A DNA stretch of 13,646 nucleotides from an uncultured Clostridia bacterium. Lineage in GTDB: Bacteria > Bacillota > Clostridia > Oscillospirales > Ruminococcaceae. A program made the position numbers and the translations under genes. The notes beneath the pieces were generated by a model. The model saw only the letters and a list, made by a program, of their open reading frames with translations. It did no database searches and was not told the DNA's origin. The stretch spans positions 1 to 13,646 of the forward strand of contig CALGTU010000128.1 in NCBI GenBank assembly GCA_937901465.1, given 5' to 3'. Shown here one piece after another: positions 5,353 to 12,763 of the stretch; position 1 is the first letter of the stretch, and every line of letters begins with the position of its first letter.

Positions 5353-6579
5353 TTATGCAGCATCATCTTCAGTTTCTTCTTCTGTATCAATATTTTCAAG
5401 AACAAGATATCTTTCGTTTATGTTTTCTTTCAGAGTTTCTATGATAAAATCATAATCAAAGTGTGAATTTGCTCTTATTCCGTGATTTGATGCAAGTTCC
5501 CTTGTATACTTAGATAAAGGATACACCCTTACATTTGAATAGTTATAATCATAATGAGTAATTACAGGAATGAATTTAACATCACTTATTGTAATCGAAT
5601 CATATTCAAAATTCTTTGTGATATTAAAATCAACAACTCCACCAATCATTCTGTTACCAACACTCTGTGCTGAAATAAAGTTTCCGAGCGAATACATAAC
5701 AAGAACATTTCTCCCGTCTGCAGCTGTTATTTCATCCATATCCTGAACAACATGAGGATGTGTTCCGATTATAACATCAGCACCCCAATCTGCCATCTGC
5801 TGAGCAAGATTTCTTTGTGCATCTGTTATTATGTGAGAATTTTCTACTCCCCAATGAACTGAAACAACAACAACATCTGATTGTTCTCTTGCAGATTTGA
5901 TCTGTTTTTCGATAGTTTCTATTTCTTCGGTATATATAACCTCGATTTCACTATCTTCCGGTATTCTTATTCCGTTTGTATGCTCTGTAAATCCGAGAAA
6001 CGAAAATGTAATTCCATTAACATTTCTTGTTCTGATATTATTCATATCTTCTTCGTTGCGGTATGCTCCATAAACAACAGCATCCTTATCAGCCCAATAA
6101 TCAAGTGTTGCTTCAACACCTTTCATTCCTTTATCAAGAATGTGATTGTTTGCATGACAAAAAGCATTAAACCCAATATCCAGCATTTCATCTCCAAGTT
6201 GTGTGGGAGAATTGAAACAAGGATATGTAGAGGGTTCGAATACATCGTTACAGATAGGTGTTTCCTGATTTAGAATATTAAGATCCCCACAGATTAAAGA
6301 TCTTATGTTTTCATAGGCATACTCAAAATCATATGTTCCGTCTTCAGAACGCTTATGTGCTTGATTATAGATAGAAGAATGTATAAGGTTATCACCTGCA
6401 GCAGTAACTCTTACTGTAACGGGTTCGGGTATAGGTTCAGTTGTAATAACAGGTTCTGTTGTCGTAACAACAGTAGTTGTTGTAATCTCACCGCCAGCAG
6501 TGCTTTGAATTTCTTTTGCACATCCCGAAAAAAGTAAAGAGACAGCTATAAAATAAGAAATCAACCTGATTTTTCCCAT
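5353..6579 (-). CDS. CapA-family lipoprotein (PGA_cap metallophosphoesterase-like)
   Basis: A 408-residue extracytoplasmic lipoprotein. The signal peptide ends in the lipobox LFSGC with Cys20 as the lipidation site, followed by a Thr/Pro/Glu-rich spacer (32-53) and the CapA domain. The domain has AAGDNLIHSS (60-69), NQETP (104-108), ANNHILDKG (143-151), SVHWGVE (240-246), GTHPHVVQ (272-279) and YSLGNF, the metal-binding pattern of the calcineurin-like fold. The C-terminus is acidic. CapA was named for poly-gamma-glutamate capsule synthesis, but most stand-alone homologues have no proven substrate and no capB/capC genes are visible here, so a capsule role is not supported. Ribosome binding site AAGGGGTG at 6585-6592. 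No clear terminator follows; transcripts may run into tRNA-Arg. Confidence 0.93.
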   Translation of the reverse strand: MGKIRLISYFIAVSLLFSGCAKEIQSTAGGEITTTTVVTTTEPVITTEPIPEPVTVRVTAAGDNLIHSSIYNQAHKRSEDGTYDFEYAYENIRSLICGDLNILNQETPICNDVFEPSTYPCFNSPTQLGDEMLDIGFNAFCHANNHILDKGMKGVEATLDYWADKDAVVYGAYRNEEDMNNIRTRNVNGITFSFLGFTEHTNGIRIPEDSEIEVIYTEEIETIEKQIKSAREQSDVVVVSVHWGVENSHIITDAQRNLAQQMADWGADVIIGTHPHVVQDMDEITAADGRNVLVMYSLGNFISAQSVGNRMIGGVVDFNITKNFEYDSITISDVKFIPVITHYDYNYSNVRVYPLSKYTRELASNHGIRANSHFDYDFIIETLKENINERYLVLENIDTEEETEDDAA

Positions 6580-6616
6580 ATAAACACCCCTTTTGTCGTA
6601 TTAAGTCGTCTTTTTA

Positions 6617-6645
6617 ATTTTATCACATATAAAAAAACTAATCAA
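6617..6645 (-). promoter_or_regulatory. Sigma-A promoter of capA-family gene
   Basis: Read on the minus strand, TTGATT (6645-6640), a 17-base spacer and TAAAAT (6622-6617) fit sigma-A, with the start codon about 40 bases downstream of the -10 box. It is back to back with the citrate synthase promoter. Confidence 0.75.
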
Positions 6646-6650
6646 GCGTA

Positions 6651-6679
6651 TTGAATTTTTTTCTGAAATATGGTATTAT
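6651..6679 (+). promoter_or_regulatory. Sigma-A promoter of citrate synthase
   Basis: TTGAAT (6651-6656), a 17-base spacer and TATTAT (6674-6679). The AT-rich leader to the ATG is about 55 bases and shows no obvious hairpin or riboswitch. The -35 box is only five bases from the divergent -35 box at 6640-6645. Confidence 0.7.
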
Positions 6680-6740
6680 TAATATATTATTAAATAAAAA
6701 TAAACAAATTAAGCCATTTTAATATGGAAAGGAGAATAAG

Positions 6741-8108
6741 ATGAAAAACAGTTATGAATTCCAGAATTTGCTTCCCGAAATAATTTCTCTTGCTGATGTT
6801 GCTGAAAAATCTGATAACATCAATACAGAACTTTATTCTAAATTTGATGTAAAAAGAGGTCTTCGTGATATTAACGGTAAAGGCGTTCTTTGCGGACTCA
6901 CTCAGATATCCGAAATTTGTTCATCAGAAGTTATAAACGGCGAAACAGTCCCTTGCGAAGGAAAGCTCTTTTATAGAGGATATGATATAAATGATATAGT
7001 TGATGGATTCACAAAAGATAATCGTTTTGGATATGAAGAAACTGTTTATCTTCTTCTTTTCGGTGATTTACCAACTCCACAGGCTCTTGAAGAATTTTGC
7101 GGAATTCTTTCAAGATTCAGAACATTACCTACATCATTCGTTCGTGATATCATTATGAAATCACCTAGTACAGATATGATGAACACACTTGCGAGAAGCG
7201 TTCTTACATTATATTCTTATGACGATAAACCCGATGATACATCAACATCAAATGTTTTAAGACAGTGTATTGAACTTATTGCACTCTTTCCTCTTCTTTC
7301 GGTTTATGGATATCAGGCTTATCAGCATTATCATGAAAACTGCAGTCTTTTCATACATATTCCTGATCCGAAGCTTTCAACTGCTGAAAATATACTTCAT
7401 CTTTTAAGACCCGACAGTTCATATACAGAACTTGAAGCAAAACTTCTCGATCTTTGTCTTGTACTTCATGCAGAACATGGTGGCGGTAACAATTCAACAT
7501 TTACAACTCATGTTGTTTCATCATCAGGAACAGATACATATTCAGCGATTGCTGCTGCTCTAGGTTCACTTAAAGGTCCTAGACATGGCGGTGCGAATAT
7601 AAAAGTTGTTCAGATGTTTGATGATATAAAAGCGAATGTCAAAGATTGGTCTGACGAAGAAGAGATAAAGGCATATCTTGCAAAACTTCTTCATAAAGAA
7701 GCCTTTGATAAATCAGGTCTTATTTATGGAATGGGACACGCAGTGTATTCAATTTCAGACCCCAGAGCAGAAATATTCAAAAAATTCGTAAAGAAACTTT
7801 CAGATGAAAAGGGACTTAACGAAGAATATAAACTTTATTCTCTCGTTGAAAAACTTGCTCCTGAAGTTATTGCGAAAGAAAGAAAAATTTACAAGGGTGT
7901 TTCTGCTAATGTCGATTTTTACAGCGGATTTGTATATCATATGCTTGATTTACCCAAAGAACTCTACACTCCCCTTTTCGCGATAGCAAGAATTGCAGGA
8001 TGGTCTGCACACAGAATTGAAGAACTTGTAGGCAGAGGAAAAATAATGCGTCCTGCATATATGAATATCTGCGACAGAAAAGGATATAAATTCATTTCTG
8101 AAAGATAA
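6741..8108 (+). CDS. Citrate synthase
   Basis: Condenses acetyl-CoA with oxaloacetate to citrate in the cytoplasm; in a fermentative clostridium this probably feeds the oxidative branch to 2-oxoglutarate and glutamate (inference). The 455-residue protein carries the catalytic triad in GPRHGGAN (His282), GMGHAVY (His333) and NVDFYSG (Asp392), plus the oxaloacetate-binding His in LHAEHGGGNNSTF (His246) and a late arginine in GRGKIMRPA. FYRGYDINDIV (77-87) is the typical small N-terminal beta segment. It is longer than the roughly 370-residue Bacillus CitZ, through an extra N-terminal segment of about 35 residues and insertions near 160-235. AAAGGAGA at 6728-6735 supports the ATG. No aconitase or isocitrate dehydrogenase is adjacent. 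A 2-methylcitrate synthase activity cannot be excluded from sequence alone. Confidence 0.95.
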   Translation: MKNSYEFQNLLPEIISLADVAEKSDNINTELYSKFDVKRGLRDINGKGVLCGLTQISEICSSEVINGETVPCEGKLFYRGYDINDIVDGFTKDNRFGYEETVYLLLFGDLPTPQALEEFCGILSRFRTLPTSFVRDIIMKSPSTDMMNTLARSVLTLYSYDDKPDDTSTSNVLRQCIELIALFPLLSVYGYQAYQHYHENCSLFIHIPDPKLSTAENILHLLRPDSSYTELEAKLLDLCLVLHAEHGGGNNSTFTTHVVSSSGTDTYSAIAAALGSLKGPRHGGANIKVVQMFDDIKANVKDWSDEEEIKAYLAKLLHKEAFDKSGLIYGMGHAVYSISDPRAEIFKKFVKKLSDEKGLNEEYKLYSLVEKLAPEVIAKERKIYKGVSANVDFYSGFVYHMLDLPKELYTPLFAIARIAGWSAHRIEELVGRGKIMRPAYMNICDRKGYKFISER

Positions 8109-8111
8109 TAA

Positions 8112-8152
8112 AAACCTGAGAATAGATAATTCTATTCTCAGGTTTATTTTTT
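8112..8152. terminator. Bidirectional terminator between citrate synthase and a surface protein gene
   Basis: AAACCTGAGAATAGA (8112-8126) and TCTATTCTCAGGTTT (8131-8145) form a 15-bp perfect stem with a 4-base loop, followed by ATTTTTTA on the plus strand and flanked by A-runs giving a T-rich tail on the minus strand. It shares the outer stem AACCTGAGAA with the terminator at 3479-3508. Confidence 0.93.
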
Positions 8153-10625
8153 ATTCTTTGTTTTTACTTGGTTTTAAAAGGATAAATGCTATTACAGCAC
8201 CTACAATAAGTACTCCTCCAAGAAGAAGTGCTGCAGATGAAAGCGAACCCAATTCATCAAAAGCAATAAGTTGTGTTTCTTTGAATTCAACCCCTGCGCT
8301 TGAAGAAAGATCATTATCTGAAAGTCTTCTGTCCGCAATTACAATCACATAATCACTAGCATGTTTCATTCCATAAGTTGCATAACCCTGTTTATTTACA
8401 GTAGCACAACCAATATGCTCTAATTTATATGTATTTTCATTAAGTATAAAAAGATTTGCATATCTTCCGACATGTTCCTTACCTACATTTATTGATAAAT
8501 CTGCTCTGAATGGTAAATCTCCATCATGAGCAATACGGAATTGTTTTTTATCTTCAAATTTTGATAACGGAACCATAAGTCTTTCAGCAATAATACCTTC
8601 TCCTGTTGTTACTCCGAGATTGATATTTTTAGTTGCATCAGAAATATTTTTTCCTAAAATTGTCCAATAATAATCCGAACCATCAAATCTGATTCCTATA
8701 TTTCTTCCTTTGATAGCAGCAAGAGCATCAGTATCAATAACACCGCTTGCAGACATGGGAGTTCTGAAAAAACATGAATTATATTTTGATACAAGATCAG
8801 GTATATCTTCAGCGCTCTTTACAGAAACAACTGTAATACCATTGCTGTCAACATCAACACTTATGATGTTATCTGTTGCAGCAACAAATGTAATATCAAG
8901 CTTTTCGTCAGCAGTCACCTTACCTGTTCTGTATCTGTAAATACCGATATTTTCAAGATCAGAACCTGTATAGGAAATATTTTCAAGTTTATAATCATCA
9001 TCAGGAATTATTTTGAATTCAACATAATCTCCTTTATTTACCTGAATAGTTTTTCCCTTATCAAGCCAGAGACCACCAGTCTGAGTAATTTCTCCTCCGG
9101 TTTTATTATTAATAGTAATTTTATATGTTTCAACCTTTTCAAAAAGGGCCGCAATCTTTATATCTTCATCAAGATATGATATCTTGTATGTATCCGAAGC
9201 TGTTTTTGCTGTTCCGTTTACAGAAATATAATCAAATATATATCCTGAACCCTCATCTGTATATGCAGAAACTGTAATTGTAGCATCAGCAGAAACTCTG
9301 TTTACACCAGGAGAAAGCTTGACTCCATCTGCTTTTACAGTCATATAACAGTTCTTTTCAGAAGGTTCTTCAACCACAACTTCATAGCTTGAAGCATCAA
9401 CAAAAGTAACTCTTAAAGTTCCGCTTCCGAGAGATTTTGAAACAACATAGTATCCACCGCTCGCTTTGACTGTTTCTGCAATTCCTGTAGCATCAGGAAT
9501 ATACACAACTGAACCTACTGAATAAAGAGAACTTGCGGGAGAAACCTTAAATTTAAAGTCGTTTACCGCACGATAAGAAGTTTTATCATCTGAATTTACA
9601 GTAACAGTACCGGCAACACCCGAATATGAAATGCTTCCGTTTTTACCAATATCAAAAGAGACTTTTATATATTCATTTACAAATTCTGTTTCGATATAAA
9701 TATTAGAAGAATCCGAATCGCCAACTGTATATTTAGCTATCGAATCGGTATTATCATCAAACGAGCCAACATCACAGTTATACTGAGAAAAAACATATAA
9801 TGTCTGTGAATCTGTAATAACTGTGCTAAATTCTACTTCATCACCATACTCAACAGATATCGGAGAATCTCCAACGCTGTATTCTATACCCTTATATATG
9901 ACTTTCGTTGTTCCTATTGTATCTTGTCCTGATTTATAACCAAATGAAAGGTTAAATCTTTTCTTTGAAAATTCAGCACTTATTTCAATATCTGAAGTTG
10001 CTGTGAAAATATCACTTACAGTTTCGGTATTGCCAAAATAAGTAGTTGTTTCGTTTCCTACAGTTATGTTGTCTATCTGATAGCCAACAGGAGCTGTAAC
10101 TGTATATCTTACAGTTTCTCCGTCTTTAACTTTAAGAACGCCTTCTCTATCAGCACCCGAAATAGAAACTTTGCCCATACTGGTATCATCATCGTCACTT
10201 ACAGATATTGTGTATATAGGTGAAAATTTAACCTTAAGGACGCCAGATTTAGTTTCTTTATTTGTGTTATCAAGAGTATATCTCACTACTCCGTTAACAT
10301 TAGAAGAAGACATTGTTCTGTAATCAACGCCTACTTCGTATACAACACTTTCGATTTCGTAATTACTGTCAGGTAAAATATCAAAATTAATTACATCATT
10401 CAAAACAGTTACGTTAGTGTTACCTGAAGAGCAAATCTGAAAATCGGTAGAATCTTTCCAGACTTTTACAGAACCGCCATTCCCGTTTTCAATATCTACT
10501 TCGATATTGTATGGTACCACGCTAGGCTCATCCTCTGCATTAACAGTCAGACCGGAAAAACATAATAATATAAAAAATGCGGAAATAATGGTTATAATAT
10601 AATTTTTCATCTTTGCAAACGCCAT
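8151..10625 (-). CDS. Secreted InlB-B-repeat-like surface protein with C-terminal membrane anchor (paralog 1)
   Basis: An 824-residue protein exported by a signal peptide (hydrophobic 9-26, likely cleavage after VNA at 30). Residues about 38-584 hold six degenerate 80-100-residue modules of the bacterial repeat/divergent InlB B-repeat type, recognisable by GG or G..S, then kGd.v.f.i.P..Y.i..i, then an l.v.F end; the sixth (498-584) is the clearest. Residues about 585-770 are a non-repeat module containing IRFDGSDYYWTILGKNI and a SDYVIVIAD end. A membrane helix follows (about 797-817) with a short Lys-rich tail. No LPXTG, dockerin or catalytic motif was seen. GGAGGGG (10632-10638) sits 6 bases before the ATG. 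It is a tandem paralog of the next upstream gene. Adhesion or a structural surface role is a guess. Confidence 0.9.
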   Translation of the reverse strand: MAFAKMKNYIITIISAFFILLCFSGLTVNAEDEPSVVPYNIEVDIENGNGGSVKVWKDSTDFQICSSGNTNVTVLNDVINFDILPDSNYEIESVVYEVGVDYRTMSSSNVNGVVRYTLDNTNKETKSGVLKVKFSPIYTISVSDDDDTSMGKVSISGADREGVLKVKDGETVRYTVTAPVGYQIDNITVGNETTTYFGNTETVSDIFTATSDIEISAEFSKKRFNLSFGYKSGQDTIGTTKVIYKGIEYSVGDSPISVEYGDEVEFSTVITDSQTLYVFSQYNCDVGSFDDNTDSIAKYTVGDSDSSNIYIETEFVNEYIKVSFDIGKNGSISYSGVAGTVTVNSDDKTSYRAVNDFKFKVSPASSLYSVGSVVYIPDATGIAETVKASGGYYVVSKSLGSGTLRVTFVDASSYEVVVEEPSEKNCYMTVKADGVKLSPGVNRVSADATITVSAYTDEGSGYIFDYISVNGTAKTASDTYKISYLDEDIKIAALFEKVETYKITINNKTGGEITQTGGLWLDKGKTIQVNKGDYVEFKIIPDDDYKLENISYTGSDLENIGIYRYRTGKVTADEKLDITFVAATDNIISVDVDSNGITVVSVKSAEDIPDLVSKYNSCFFRTPMSASGVIDTDALAAIKGRNIGIRFDGSDYYWTILGKNISDATKNINLGVTTGEGIIAERLMVPLSKFEDKKQFRIAHDGDLPFRADLSINVGKEHVGRYANLFILNENTYKLEHIGCATVNKQGYATYGMKHASDYVIVIADRRLSDNDLSSSAGVEFKETQLIAFDELGSLSSAALLLGGVLIVGAVIAFILLKPSKNKE

Positions 10626-10652
10626 ATATTACCCCTCCAAATAAAGCAAAAC

Positions 10653-10664
10653 ACTATATATAGT
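10653..10664. repeat. Perfect 12-bp palindrome at the predicted transcription start of paralog 1
   Basis: ACTATATATAGT reads identically on both strands and covers the predicted start site of the minus-strand promoter at 10668-10696. Position and symmetry fit an operator for a dimeric regulator, but the alternating AT core makes chance plausible. Confidence 0.4.
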
Positions 10665-10667
10665 ATT

Positions 10668-10696
10668 ATCATAACATAAAAGCCTTGATAATTCAA
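10668..10696 (-). promoter_or_regulatory. Probable promoter of surface protein paralog 1, embedded in a terminator
   Basis: Read on the minus strand, TTGAAT (10696-10691), a 17-base spacer and TATGAT (10673-10668) fit sigma-A. The -35 box falls in the loop and 3' plus-strand arm of the terminator hairpin of the preceding gene, so one short segment ends one gene and starts the next. Confidence 0.65.
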
Positions 10697-10706
10697 GGCT
10701 TTTTTG
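10678..10706. terminator. Terminator hairpin after surface protein paralog 2
   Basis: AAAAGCCTTGA (10678-10688) and TCAAGGCTTTT (10693-10703) form an 11-bp stem with a 4-base loop. The 3' end of the stem on either strand is T-rich; on the minus strand TTTTATGTT follows, and on the plus strand TTTTTTG. It begins three bases past the stop codon of the 10707 gene. Confidence 0.8.
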
Positions 10707-12752
10707 TTATTTATTCAATTTTATTAACGCGTAAGCAACAATACCACCTACACCAATAAGAATGATTACAAGGACAACAGCAAAAACAAGTTGTTTTGAA
10801 CCTGTATCAACCTTTCCTTCTGTTTGCATAGGATCAATATCGCTGTCCGAAATTGCATTATCAGATATAACTACAATATAGTTTCCGCCTTCGGATAAAA
10901 CAAACGATGCTTTCCCATCAGAATCCACTACAGAAGAATATTTCGAAGAAACCGAATAATCCGACATATCAACCTTGAAAATAGTTGCTGTTTTTCCTTC
11001 TCTGTTAGGATTAAATCCAAGATTAAGTGTTGCATCAAATCCTAATAAACCTTCTTCAAGAATATGAACCTGATATTTATCTTCATAAGGAAGAAGCTGT
11101 GTAACATAAGTAATGGCATATTCATTCTTTCTTGAAACAGAAAGATTCTTATCTTTAAATTGTGAGCCTTTGATATTGAGACTATTTATGTTCCATGAAT
11201 AATCTTCAGAATAAAAATCAAGCCATATGCTTCTGCCGATAAGGCCGTATTGCACTTCAGCAGGAAGAATTCCATCACCTATAGGCACACGAATTATATT
11301 TCCATTATTTGATTCAAAAACCTCTTCTGCACCATTTATACTGTAAAGTGAAACAACTGTACCCTTATCAGTAACCTCTATTCCCGATATATTATCAGTT
11401 TTTCCCTTAAAAACAACCTCTAGTGTCTGATTGTTCGAAATAGGTTCTGTTGTATATGTTCCGTCTTCATTTTTAGTAAAATTCGTTCCTGAATACGAAA
11501 GAGTCTCAAGAGTGTATCCGGGTTCTGGTATTATTTCAAAAGTAATGCTATCCCCTTTATTGACCTTTACATTTACATTATTAGGAGAATATCCGCCTCT
11601 TTGGGTGATTTTTCCGCCCCCATCACATATTACGGTAATGGTATATGTTCCGACATTTTCATAAACAGCCTCAACCTTTGTATCAGCAGTTATCTGAAAA
11701 GTTATTTCGTTTTCTGTAAAAATCTGTTCTTCCGATGCAGATGTAACTTTGAAATGTTTAAAAATATATCCACTTCCCTCTTCTGTTGAAGTTGAGAATG
11801 ACAAGTTTGAATTCTTGACAACAGTCTGCTTTCCGGAAGGAAGAATATCAGATCCTTTTTTTGCAGTCAATTTGCAACCTTTAGGAACATTCACTATTTC
11901 AAGATTGTATGCAGGTTCGAAAGTAACATAAACAGAACATTCAGATGAAACTGTATAAACCCCATTTGAATCAGGAATAAGTTTTTTTATCGAATTTCCG
12001 TAAGAATAAGAAATGCTACTTATTCCATATCCTTCATCAGTTTCGACTTTGAACTTGAATTTTGAGCCTTCAACAACCTCAACAGTGCCGTTTATCGCAT
12101 ATCCGTCAGGATCAACTATAACCCCTTCGTTGCCAACAATAAACTCTATGGGATAGTATTTATCAAATGTAACCGAAAGAGTATCGTTATATGTCGGTGT
12201 AACAGAATAAAAATCATCAACATCGGGAGAAATTTCTCTACCGCCGAATTTAACACTTTTAACTCCATATCCATCCATTGGTGAAACTCTGAATCTGAAC
12301 TTTTCTCCCTCGTCAACAATAACGGAAGAATAAAGAGGATTCCCGAGCTCATCAGTTATAAAACCTTCCAATCCTACATTCAGAGCGATTTCAAAAGATT
12401 TCTGTTCCTCAAAAGTTACATAAAGAGTAGTGTTTGTCGTTACCGCAGGAGTGGTATATAAATTTCCACTTTTAACAATACTTCCACCCGAATATTTTAC
12501 ATTTCCTACCTTATATCCATAAACCGGTTCTATGAAAAAAGGAGCCATAGTTCCGCTATCAACATAAACCTTTGTACCTGAAGTTTTCGAAATACCGTTA
12601 TATGAAACAGTCCCGCCTTCAGGATTTGTTATATAGACAGTAATCTCAAAAGATTCAGCATTTACAGGTAGTTTATAAAAGAATATAACGACAAACAGCC
12701 CTGCTAAAAGCAGAGCTATTTTAATTATAGATTTTTTTATGTTTAAAACCAT
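10707..12752 (-). CDS. Secreted InlB-B-repeat-like surface protein with C-terminal membrane anchor (paralog 2)
   Basis: A 681-residue paralog of the 8151-10625 product. It has a signal peptide (hydrophobic about 9-27, likely cleavage after VNA at 32), then five repeat modules (about 34-115, 118-197, 198-279, 280-366 and 368-449), a C-terminal module (about 450-638) and a membrane helix (654-676) ending in KLNK. The last two repeats and the C-terminal module match paralog 1 best: EEGSGYIF, GGGKITQRGG, VNKGDSITFEIIPEPGY, SEDYSWNIN and GGNYIVVISD against DEGSGYIF, GGEITQTGG, VNKGDYVEFKIIPDDDY, GSDYYWTIL and ASDYVIVIAD. The start is the ATG at 12752, six bases after AAAGAGG (12759-12765); a TTG two codons upstream abuts that site and is unlikely. 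The ribosome binding site overlaps the ychF stop, so it is probably co-transcribed with ychF. Function unknown. Confidence 0.9.
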   Translation of the reverse strand: MVLNIKKSIIKIALLLAGLFVVIFFYKLPVNAESFEITVYITNPEGGTVSYNGISKTSGTKVYVDSGTMAPFFIEPVYGYKVGNVKYSGGSIVKSGNLYTTPAVTTNTTLYVTFEEQKSFEIALNVGLEGFITDELGNPLYSSVIVDEGEKFRFRVSPMDGYGVKSVKFGGREISPDVDDFYSVTPTYNDTLSVTFDKYYPIEFIVGNEGVIVDPDGYAINGTVEVVEGSKFKFKVETDEGYGISSISYSYGNSIKKLIPDSNGVYTVSSECSVYVTFEPAYNLEIVNVPKGCKLTAKKGSDILPSGKQTVVKNSNLSFSTSTEEGSGYIFKHFKVTSASEEQIFTENEITFQITADTKVEAVYENVGTYTITVICDGGGKITQRGGYSPNNVNVKVNKGDSITFEIIPEPGYTLETLSYSGTNFTKNEDGTYTTEPISNNQTLEVVFKGKTDNISGIEVTDKGTVVSLYSINGAEEVFESNNGNIIRVPIGDGILPAEVQYGLIGRSIWLDFYSEDYSWNINSLNIKGSQFKDKNLSVSRKNEYAITYVTQLLPYEDKYQVHILEEGLLGFDATLNLGFNPNREGKTATIFKVDMSDYSVSSKYSSVVDSDGKASFVLSEGGNYIVVISDNAISDSDIDPMQTEGKVDTGSKQLVFAVVLVIILIGVGGIVAYALIKLNK

Positions 12753-12763
12753 AAACAACCTCT

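Noticed and set aside
5181..5444. Plus-strand open frame of 87 codons with a GTRTPGLLVRSQSLYPAELPA-like stretch
   Set aside because: It is the antisense translation of tRNA-Arg and the 3' end of the CapA gene. Such peptides are a common mis-annotation over tRNA genes.
5881..6537. Plus-strand Cys/Phe/Ser-rich open frames antisense to capA
   Set aside because: The composition is the usual mirror of an AT-rich coding strand and there are no start signals.
8151..12752. LPXTG sortase anchors or dockerin domains on the repeat proteins
   Set aside because: Neither C-terminus contains LPxTG or a dockerin calcium-binding repeat; both end in a hydrophobic helix with a short basic tail.
12753..12758. 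TTG start for surface protein paralog 2
   Set aside because: It directly abuts the ribosome binding site; the ATG at 12752 is properly spaced.
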